A DNA stretch of 5,276 nucleotides, taken from assembly GCA_937967535.1 (NCBI GenBank), contig CALCMV010000206.1:1-5276 (forward strand), read 5' to 3'. Positions 1-4,207 of the stretch are shown one piece after another. The notes beneath the pieces were generated by a model. It saw only the letters and a list, made by a program, of their open reading frames with translations. It ran no database searches and was not told where the DNA came from. The stretch's first letter is position 1. Every line of letters starts with the position of its first letter. The position numbers were made by a program, and so were the translations under genes. The stretch is from an uncultured Saprospiraceae bacterium (GTDB lineage: Bacteria > Bacteroidota > Bacteroidia > Chitinophagales > Saprospiraceae).

Positions 1-1
1 C

Positions 2-1210
2 GGCGGTACGGGGTATATCACAGGCACAAATGGTTTGATATGCGTGTATAATGGCTCAAGTTGGACGCAATTCAATACCGGAACAACCGCGCCTTTTTAT
101 AATTGTTGGTTTGGTTCGAGTAATTACGGCTGGTCAGTTGGTGGCAACGGTACGATATGTATCTATAATGGCACGGGCTGGACACCTACGCCTACGGGTG
201 TTACGAATACATTCTATGGAGTTTGGGGCTATGGGCAAAATACTTGGGCAGTAGGCAGTGGAGGGGTTATATGTGTTTACGGTGGTACAAGCTGGGGGCT
301 ACAGTCTTCCGGTGTCACTGCTCAACTTAATGGCGTTTATTTTGTCAGCGACCTCGTTGGTTACGCCTGTGGCAATGGCGGTACTATACTTGGTACGACC
401 AATGGCGGCGGTACATGGAATATTCTCCAACCCGAAGGCTCGCTTGCATGGAATCTCAATGCAATTTGGGCGATTGATGCCAATAATATCATCGCCGTAG
501 GCGACAACGGTGTCGTCTGCCTAAGCACCGATGGCGGCGCAACATGGGAGTTGCTTTCTATCGGTACTACGGTAGATTTACTGGATGTTACGGTCGAAGA
601 TTGTATAGGCTACTGTACGGGAGGCGATGGCAATGTATATCAATTCCCATTTCCGGGCTGCATACCTTCCTTACCGATTGATTTGATTGATTTTACAGCA
701 ATTGAAAATAATAAAAAAGTATATTTAAAATGGGAAACCGCCACCGAGACGAATAATGATTACTTCGTTGTGGAACGCTCGGACGATGGCGGTTGGTTTG
801 AAGCATTGGGTCGGGTGGACGGTGCAGGTACGACGAGCATCACGCAAAATTATACTTTCACCGACTACGCTCCCAAGTATGGTTTAAATTATTATCGCTT
901 AAAACAAGTGGATACAGACGGTACATTCACCCACAGTGCCGTTGTCCCCGTTTTAATCGAAACCAAACCTCGTGAAATCGTTCTCTTCCCGAATCCGATT
1001 GCGGAAAAGGCTACCCTTATCTACCATAGCCCTGAAAATACGATACTTAAATTCCTTATTTCGGATGAAGCCGGACGTTGGATAGCTACGCCCACATTCA
1101 ATGTACAGCAAGGCCAAAATACACTGGAATTGGATGTACGTGATTTGCCGCCGGCGGTGTATTTTCTTTCTTTGGAAAATAAAGAAGCCGTTCGATTTGT
1201 GATAGAATAG
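2..1210 (+). CDS. Secreted beta-propeller (YCF48/Asp-box-like) protein with T9SS type A sorting tail, 5'-partial
   Basis: The frame is open to the left edge, so the true start and signal peptide lie outside the window; the TTG at 35 is not taken as the start. Residues below count from the codon at 35. About five units of 38-43 residues recur, marked by ICVYNG (2), ICIYNG (41), ICVYGG (79), ILGTTNGG (118) and VCLSTDGG (161), most followed within a few residues by a Trp and rich in GxG, as in YCF48/BNR-type beta-propeller blades. From about 213 to 308 comes the fibronectin-like module often placed before sorting tails (LKWETATETNNDYFVVERS, then GLNYYRLKQVDTDGT). From about 317 (LFPNP) to the end is a Por-secretion tail, including LPPAVYFLSL. 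Family knowledge says such proteins are exported by Sec, cross the outer membrane by T9SS, and have the tail removed. The binding partner or substrate is unknown. An intrinsic terminator follows 47 nt after the stop codon. Confidence 0.9.
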   Translation, partial: GGTGYITGTNGLICVYNGSSWTQFNTGTTAPFYNCWFGSSNYGWSVGGNGTICIYNGTGWTPTPTGVTNTFYGVWGYGQNTWAVGSGGVICVYGGTSWGLQSSGVTAQLNGVYFVSDLVGYACGNGGTILGTTNGGGTWNILQPEGSLAWNLNAIWAIDANNIIAVGDNGVVCLSTDGGATWELLSIGTTVDLLDVTVEDCIGYCTGGDGNVYQFPFPGCIPSLPIDLIDFTAIENNKKVYLKWETATETNNDYFVVERSDDGGWFEALGRVDGAGTTSITQNYTFTDYAPKYGLNYYRLKQVDTDGTFTHSAVVPVLIETKPREIVLFPNPIAEKATLIYHSPENTILKFLISDEAGRWIATPTFNVQQGQNTLELDVRDLPPAVYFLSLENKEAVRFVIE

Positions 1211-1257
1211 GACGCGGGTTCAAGAGATGCAACGGGTGTCACGATTCGCAAGATGTT

Positions 1258-1305
1258 AGCCTTGTAGAGAAAGTTTATGAATTTTCTTTACGGGGCTTTT
1301 TTTTT
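1258..1305 (+). terminator. Intrinsic terminator of the T9SS-tailed gene
   Basis: AGCC at 1258-1261 pairs with GGCT at 1294-1297. Between them 1262-1276 pairs with 1279-1293, using several G-U wobbles, to give a long hairpin with almost no loop. A run of nine T residues (1297-1305) follows. The upper stem (GTAGAGAAA...TTTCTTTAC) resembles the perfect palindrome at 2575-2608, so it may be a repeat copy that now serves as a terminator. Confidence 0.7.
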
Positions 1306-1384
1306 GTGAAATTCTGAATCGTCGATAAAAAACAAAAACACATCATTCCTCCTCCGCATCCAAGCGATGTCGAGCAAATGCTAC

Positions 1385-1423
1385 CGTCCAACTCAATTGT
1401 CGTATCACTGATACGACAATTTC
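1385..1423. repeat. 39-nt palindromic unit, copy 1 (over the DUF1016 stop codon)
   Basis: Positions 1395-1407 and 1409-1421 form a perfect inverted repeat, 13 bp per arm around one central base (1408). The unit matches copy 2 at 1687-1725 in both flanks (16 of 17 on the left, 9 of 9 on the right), while the 13-nt core (1402-1414) differs. On the minus strand, one frame away from the truncated gene, it reads EIVVSVIRQLSWT, a second version of EIVYTVCRQLSWS from copy 2. Confidence 0.8.
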
Positions 1424-2010
1424 AACCTTTCGGAATAGACGTCTTTTAAACCCAAAAAATACGGGTCGCGGAATACTAAGTCGGGCGTGATTTGTTGGGT
1501 GTCGCGGAGGTTTTGGAGGTCTTTTTTAATCGTTTCGTCGGGCTTTTTGCTAATCGCAGTACGCTCATACAACATGGATTTGATGCGCTCGCGAAAGGTG
1601 CGGACACTCCATTTTTCCAACTTACATATTTCGATGTAGAACTCGCGTTTTAGTGGGTCATCCATGTAAAATACCAATCGGAGATGCGACCAACTCAATT
1701 GTCTACACACCGTGTAGACAATTTCCTTATCGTCAAAAACTTGAGCAAATTTGACGCAGTGCCAAAGGTGTTTTTTGCTCCAACCTCTGCCGTAATCCAT
1801 AGTCAGTTGGTCGCTGAGACCTTGAATGACTGACTTCCCGTGGTCAGCCCTTTGTCCTCCGAGAATTTCCTCATTAATGCGCTTGCCGACTTGCCAATAT
1901 AGCATCGTGATAGTAGCATTAACTGCAATGGCAACTTGCTGTCGGCTTTGCTCAATCAATGTTTTGACATCGTTGAGAATGGCGCTGTCTTGTGATAGTT
2001 CGTTTTTCAT
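1405..2010 (-). CDS. YhcG/DUF1016-family protein, truncated: N-terminal domain without the PD-(D/E)XK nuclease domain
   Basis: The 201-residue product matches the DUF1016 N-terminal domain by recognisable motifs: YWQVGKRI (38-45), GRGWSKKHL (74-82), QLSWSHLR (104-111) and LEKWSVRTFRERI (131-143). It reaches RDPYFLGLKDVYSE (181-194), the junction after which family members of about 330-370 residues enter the C-terminal PD-(D/E)XK nuclease domain. Here it instead ends after RLKLSYQ at a TGA (1405-1407) that lies inside a palindrome. Family members usually read DPYxLDFLGL at this point, so two or three residues also seem to be missing. The nuclease domain is absent and does not resume in any frame down to 1310, so this is probably a decayed gene, although the N-terminal domain could still be expressed. 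The start ATG at 2008-2010 matches the usual family N-terminus; no strong ribosome site is visible. It is transcribed opposite to its neighbours and stands alone. Confidence 0.82.
   Translation of the reverse strand: MKNELSQDSAILNDVKTLIEQSRQQVAIAVNATITMLYWQVGKRINEEILGGQRADHGKSVIQGLSDQLTMDYGRGWSKKHLWHCVKFAQVFDDKEIVYTVCRQLSWSHLRLVFYMDDPLKREFYIEICKLEKWSVRTFRERIKSMLYERTAISKKPDETIKKDLQNLRDTQQITPDLVFRDPYFLGLKDVYSERLKLSYQ
1687..1725. repeat. 39-nt palindromic unit, copy 2 (inside the DUF1016 gene)
   Basis: Positions 1697-1708 and 1712-1723 form a perfect 12-bp inverted repeat around a 3-nt spacer. It encodes EIVYTVCRQLSWS (residues 96-108) in frame. Outer arms and flanks are shared with copy 1. The inner five base pairs (1704-1708 with 1712-1716) are almost wholly different from copy 1, yet pair fully. 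Confidence 0.8.
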
Positions 2011-2092
2011 AGAAAGTCTGATTTGGCTTATCTTGAATTTATCACAATATACTCAAAAAATATATAAAATTCTGAATTCTTGATACACAACC

Positions 2093-2117
2093 CTAGCGCG
2101 ACACCTCCGGTTCGCGT
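2093..2117 (+). repeat. REP-like hairpin A
   Basis: Stem 2096-2101 (GCGCGA) pairs with 2112-2117 (TCGCGT, outermost pair G-U) around a 10-nt loop CACCTCCGGT. It is preceded by CTAG, a one-base variant of the GTAG seen at the foot of hairpins B and C. It forms a 20/23 inverted repeat with hairpin C (2094-2116 against 2177-2199). Confidence 0.6.
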
Positions 2118-2120
2118 GAA

Positions 2121-2145
2121 GTAGAACGGTGCTTCCAGCCCGTTC
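2121..2145 (+). repeat. REP-like hairpin B
   Basis: GTAG at 2121-2124 leads into stem 2124-2129 (GAACGG) pairing with 2140-2145 (CCGTTC) around the 10-nt loop TGCTTCCAGC. The stem differs from those of A and C at several positions but pairs fully, and the loop centre CTTCCAG is kept. Confidence 0.6.
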
Positions 2146-2175
2146 CCCCACGTATGATGTAGCAAAACTAACGCG

Positions 2176-2200
2176 GCGCGAACTGGAAGTATCGCGCTAC
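2176..2200 (-). repeat. REP-like hairpin C, inverted relative to A and B
   Basis: On the minus strand GTAG (2200-2197) leads into a GCGCGA/TCGCGC stem (2192-2197 with 2176-2181) around the loop TACTTCCAGT. It overlaps the left end of the first 63-bp direct repeat. Two hairpins in one orientation and one in the other recall a BIME-type cluster. Confidence 0.65.
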
Positions 2201-2242
2201 ATGTCGATACCTATTTTGATTTGGTCGATAAAATAGGGGAAT
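2180..2242 (+). repeat. 63-bp direct repeat, copy 1
   Basis: It is identical to 2624-2686 at 61 of 63 positions (differences at 2201 and 2219), and similarity ends sharply at both sides. The unit contains one side of hairpin C, a GTATCG...CGATAC stem, and a stem CCTATTTT (2210-2217) pairing with AAAATAGG (2230-2237) around 12 nt. It lies 66 nt before the small membrane-protein gene. Confidence 0.9.
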
Positions 2243-2308
2243 ATCTGCCTAAGTAATTATTTTGTATTGGTAAGTGAAATGTAAATTAAATAATCAAAAC
2301 AAAAAATC

Positions 2309-2542
2309 ATGAAAAAATCACAAAATCTTCTCGTATTGAAAGTGCTTTTTGGTATCGTACATTTATTGATATTCGGCTTTGTATTGTACATGTGCGTTTC
2401 ATCTCCTGCTAATTTTATCAAAACTATTCCATTGCTCGGTTTGGTAGTTGCTGATGCGTTATTTATGCAGTATGTTATTAAAAAGGATGAAGAGGTAGCA
2501 TTGACTGAATTGGAGCAGGTGCCATCAAAAATCTCAAAATAA
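2309..2542 (+). CDS. Small two-helix membrane protein, unknown function
   Basis: I do not recognise the family. The 77-residue product starts MKKSQ and has two hydrophobic stretches, about 8-30 and 38-57, joined by a short SSPANFIKT turn. A charged C-terminal tail follows (KKDEEVALTELEQ, from 58 on). This suggests a small inner-membrane hairpin protein with both ends on one side. The positive N-terminus and coherent membrane pattern support this strand over the overlapping minus-strand frame (2257-2592), whose translation has no sensible pattern. The start at 2309 is preceded by an A-rich leader without a clear Shine-Dalgarno site, which is normal in Bacteroidota. TTATTTTG at 2257-2264 is a near match to the -7 element TAnnTTTG, but I see no matching -33 element. 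The gene sits between the two copies of the 63-bp repeat and is followed by a 34-bp palindrome. Confidence 0.6.
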   Translation: MKKSQNLLVLKVLFGIVHLLIFGFVLYMCVSSPANFIKTIPLLGLVVADALFMQYVIKKDEEVALTELEQVPSKISK

Positions 2543-2574
2543 TACATCATAGGGAATCTTGGTGCAATGTCGGG

Positions 2575-2608
2575 CATGTAGAGAAAATTCATGAATTTTC
2601 TCTACATG
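2575..2608. repeat. Perfect 34-bp palindrome
   Basis: The left arm (2575-2591, CATGTAGAGAAAATTCA) is the exact reverse complement of the right arm (2592-2608). No T-run follows on the plus strand, so it is not a typical intrinsic terminator, although it lies 32 nt after the stop of the small membrane-protein gene. The GTAGAGAAA...TTTCTCTAC arms resemble the terminator hairpin at 1264-1291 and, from memory, the GTAGAGA/TCTCTAC type of dispersed palindrome in Bacteroidota and cyanobacteria. Confidence 0.85.
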
Positions 2609-2623
2609 GTCAAGTGTATACAT

Positions 2624-2686
2624 GAACTGGAAGTATCGCGCTACGTGTCGATACCTATTTTGCTTTGGTCGATAAAATAGGGGAAT
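2624..2686 (+). repeat. 63-bp direct repeat, copy 2
   Basis: It matches 2180-2242 at 61 of 63 positions. Its left end falls inside the REP-like hairpin, so the left half of that stem is missing here (ACATGA instead of GCGCGA). The internal CCTATTTT/AAAATAGG stem is intact. It lies 118 nt before the soluble gene at 2805. Confidence 0.9.
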
Positions 2687-2760
2687 GACCTTATATTTTC
2701 CTATATTAGAAAGCGTGTTGTATTAGCCTTTGAAGGAACTGGCTTTTCGAGATAAAAACA

Positions 2761-2780
2761 TTACATTGCATTGCATGTAA
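2761..2780. promoter_or_regulatory. Short imperfect palindrome, possible operator
   Basis: TTACAT (2761-2766) and ATGTAA (2775-2780) are inverted around TGCATTGC, ending 24 nt before the ATG at 2805. Position and dyad symmetry would suit a repressor site or a leader hairpin for the two-gene unit downstream. No regulator is encoded nearby, and no clear TAnnTTTG promoter element is seen between 2687 and 2804. Confidence 0.3.
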
Positions 2781-2804
2781 TTTCTAATAATAATTAAGTG
2801 AAAT

Positions 2805-3368
2805 ATGTTAAAAAGAGTTGACTATTTAGAATTGATTAAGGAAATCCGAAACACTGAGAAAAAATCAATTGATGAATACATTAATAAAGTACTCAATCCC
2901 TTAAAAAAACAGAATGAATATTTTATCGAGACCCTTTACAAAGATATTTATTATTTGCTCAAAGATATTGACAAAGAAGGTGAAAATGACTTAGAGGTTA
3001 AAGATGGTGATTTTGTTGTTGAAGATGGCGATATAAAATTCACAGGTTATCAATCAAGACTTCATAATCTTGAGATTTGGTTACACATGGAAATGGTTAA
3101 AAAGTTTCTCAAAAACGATCCAATTAATTTTGCCCAAAATATGGAGAACTTTGAGAGGGATTTTTTAGAAAAACCCAACTATACACCTGAATATAAATCT
3201 TCACTTGATAAAATAAAGAGAAGTTTAAAGAGAGAACGAAAACAAAACTTAGGTGAAAGTGAAAGTTTATGGACGAAAATCTGGGATTTTGACAATCTTG
3301 AATTGAAACCCAATATTGCAGGTATCGGTATAGACTTGAATAAGGTTATAAATAAATTTAGAAAGTAA
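2805..3368 (+). CDS. Soluble charged protein of unknown family, first gene of a two-gene unit
   Basis: I do not recognise a family. The product has 187 residues, is hydrophilic and lysine/glutamate rich, and shows no signal peptide or membrane segment, so it is probably cytoplasmic. The N-terminal part (1-60) looks helical and may be a coiled coil. An acidic stretch (about 58-77) holds the repeated pattern KDGDFVVEDGD, suggesting a beta-hairpin or metal-binding loop (inference only). A helical segment with LHNLEIWLHMEMVKKFL (87-102) follows, then a basic stretch KRSLKRERKQ (138-147) and a short hydrophobic IAGIGIDL (171-178). The ATG at 2805 is preceded by an A-rich leader. Base composition is clearly richer in A and T than that of the T9SS-tailed and sucA genes, which hints at horizontal origin. 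The membrane-protein gene starts 44 nt downstream on the same strand, suggesting co-transcription and joint action. Confidence 0.72.
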   Translation: MLKRVDYLELIKEIRNTEKKSIDEYINKVLNPLKKQNEYFIETLYKDIYYLLKDIDKEGENDLEVKDGDFVVEDGDIKFTGYQSRLHNLEIWLHMEMVKKFLKNDPINFAQNMENFERDFLEKPNYTPEYKSSLDKIKRSLKRERKQNLGESESLWTKIWDFDNLELKPNIAGIGIDLNKVINKFRK

Positions 3369-3412
3369 AAAATGAATCTATAAAATTATAAGCAAAACGT
3401 TTAAATACAAAA

Positions 3413-4018
3413 ATGGCAAACATTAAAATGACTGTTTTCGATTTAGTCTCATTCATAATACCGGGAATTGTAGTTCTATTGGCATTTGCAATAGCTACTA
3501 ATGAAGAAATAAAATCACTTGGTAGCATAGTCGAAGTGTTCAAGAAAATTGACTTGATAACGTCTTTTATTTTGACAGGATTAGCTTATGTAATTGGATT
3601 TGCCACATATGGGATAGGAAGTTACACTTATCGAAAAGTTAATAAGATATTTTGGAAAGATCCATATTACGATTATAGAAAAACTGAATTTAATACGAAG
3701 ATTTCTTATAAATGGTCATTAATACGGGAGTATAGTTCAGCAAATTTTGGAGCTATAAATAGGTGGGCAGCATTAAAAGGAATGGCACAAAACCTTACAA
3801 TTGGATTAGTTTTATTAGCAATAAGCACAAGCACAAAATTTGCAAAAAATGAGTTTCTATTTGAATGGATAATAATTTCTATATCTTGTTTGGTTATGGG
3901 TATCTTATTGTTGAATAGAGCACGAGTTTATAAACGATATAGGGAAGATGATATAATAGGAACTCTCAAAGTCATTGAAGAAAAATTAAAGCAAGAGGAA
4001 AAGTCTCAAGAATCATAA
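3413..4018 (+). CDS. Four-helix membrane protein of unknown function, second gene of the unit
   Basis: I cannot assign a named family. The 201-residue product has two pairs of likely membrane helices: about 8-29 (FDLVSFIIPGIVVLLAFAI, with a Pro-Gly kink), 48-70, 125-140 and 148-167. Between the pairs lies a soluble segment of about 55 residues rich in aromatic and basic residues (IFWKDPYYDYRK at 79-90, KWSLIREYSSANFGAINRW at 100-118). The C-terminus (171-200) is charged and probably a cytoplasmic helix. The ATG at 3413 fits the start of the first helix and follows the soluble gene by 44 nt, with only an AT-rich spacer between them. Membrane proteins starting with a DLxSxxIPG-type helix are, from memory, frequent orphans in Bacteroidota accessory regions. 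A role as membrane partner or effector of the soluble protein is inference. Composition is AT-rich like its partner. Confidence 0.75.
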   Translation: MANIKMTVFDLVSFIIPGIVVLLAFAIATNEEIKSLGSIVEVFKKIDLITSFILTGLAYVIGFATYGIGSYTYRKVNKIFWKDPYYDYRKTEFNTKISYKWSLIREYSSANFGAINRWAALKGMAQNLTIGLVLLAISTSTKFAKNEFLFEWIIISISCLVMGILLLNRARVYKRYREDDIIGTLKVIEEKLKQEEKSQES

Positions 4019-4060
4019 TAAGCTCTAATACCCAAAACCTTCGCTTGCTCGACTCTACCA

Positions 4061-4091
4061 TTGAATTTACCCCCAAAAAACCATATCTTTG
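4061..4091 (+). promoter_or_regulatory. Bacteroidota-type promoter (-33 TTG, -7 TAnnTTTG)
   Basis: TATCTTTG at 4084-4091 matches the Bacteroidota -7 consensus TAnnTTTG at every fixed position. A TTG at 4061-4063 (ATTG from 4060) lies 20 nt upstream of it, the usual distance to the -33 element. Transcription would begin a few bases after 4091. No plus-strand gene lies downstream in this window; the only target is the short structured stretch ending at the terminator at 4151-4187. Confidence 0.6.
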
Positions 4092-4096
4092 CACCG

Positions 4097-4190
4097 TTAT
4101 ACTTAGTAAAGCCTCTTTCTTGCAAAAGAAACGTAACTAAGTGAGAGATAAAAAGGCACTTTGAATGATTCATTCTCAGTGCCTTTTTTC
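4097..4190 (+). ncRNA. Candidate small structured RNA
   Basis: This stretch of about 95 nt lies between a promoter match and a strong intrinsic terminator, and holds no convincing open reading frame. Two nested stems are visible before the terminator: ACTTAGT (4101-4107) with ACTAAGT (4136-4142), and inside it TTTCTT (4116-4121) with AAGAAA (4126-4131) closed by GCAA, a GNRA-type tetraloop. A single-stranded linker GAGAGATA then leads into the terminator hairpin. The 5' end is estimated from the promoter and is uncertain by a few bases. It matches no RNA family I recognise. A trans-acting sRNA is possible, as is an antisense effect on the 3' end of sucA by read-through. A degraded leader left behind by a lost gene is the main alternative. 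Confidence 0.5.
4151..4187. terminator. Bidirectional intrinsic terminator between convergent transcripts
   Basis: AAAAGGCACT (4151-4160) pairs with AGTGCCTTTT (4178-4187); an inner GAATG/CATTC stem (4163-4167 with 4171-4175) closes with a 3-nt loop. T residues at 4184-4189 serve the plus strand, and A residues at 4150-4154 give a short U-tract on the minus strand. It lies 20 nt beyond the sucA stop codon and ends the candidate small RNA on the other strand. Confidence 0.85.
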
Positions 4191-4207
4191 ATTGTAGTAT
4201 TTTTCCT

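Noticed and set aside
35..37. TTG as the start codon of the T9SS-tailed protein
   Set aside because: The frame is open to the window edge with Gly/Thr-rich propeller sequence before it, and no signal peptide follows the TTG, so the gene simply begins upstream.
1826..2083. An 85-codon plus-strand frame opposite the DUF1016 gene
   Set aside because: It is antisense to a strand with clear family motifs, and its own product has no recognisable features.
2257..2592. A 111-codon open frame on the minus strand across the small membrane-protein gene
   Set aside because: Its translation has scattered Asn, Thr and Cys with no coherent domain or membrane pattern, and it runs through the palindrome. 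The plus-strand frame gives a clear two-helix protein.
1385..2686. The clustered palindromes as a CRISPR array
   Set aside because: The repeats are of different families, unevenly spaced, and not separated by spacers of uniform length; no cas gene is present.
2180..2686. The 63-bp repeats as ends of an insertion sequence
   Set aside because: They are direct rather than inverted, no transposase is encoded between them, and no target-site duplication is evident.
2736..2742. GAACTGG as a third copy of the 63-bp repeat
   Set aside because: Only seven bases match before similarity is lost; this is expected by chance.
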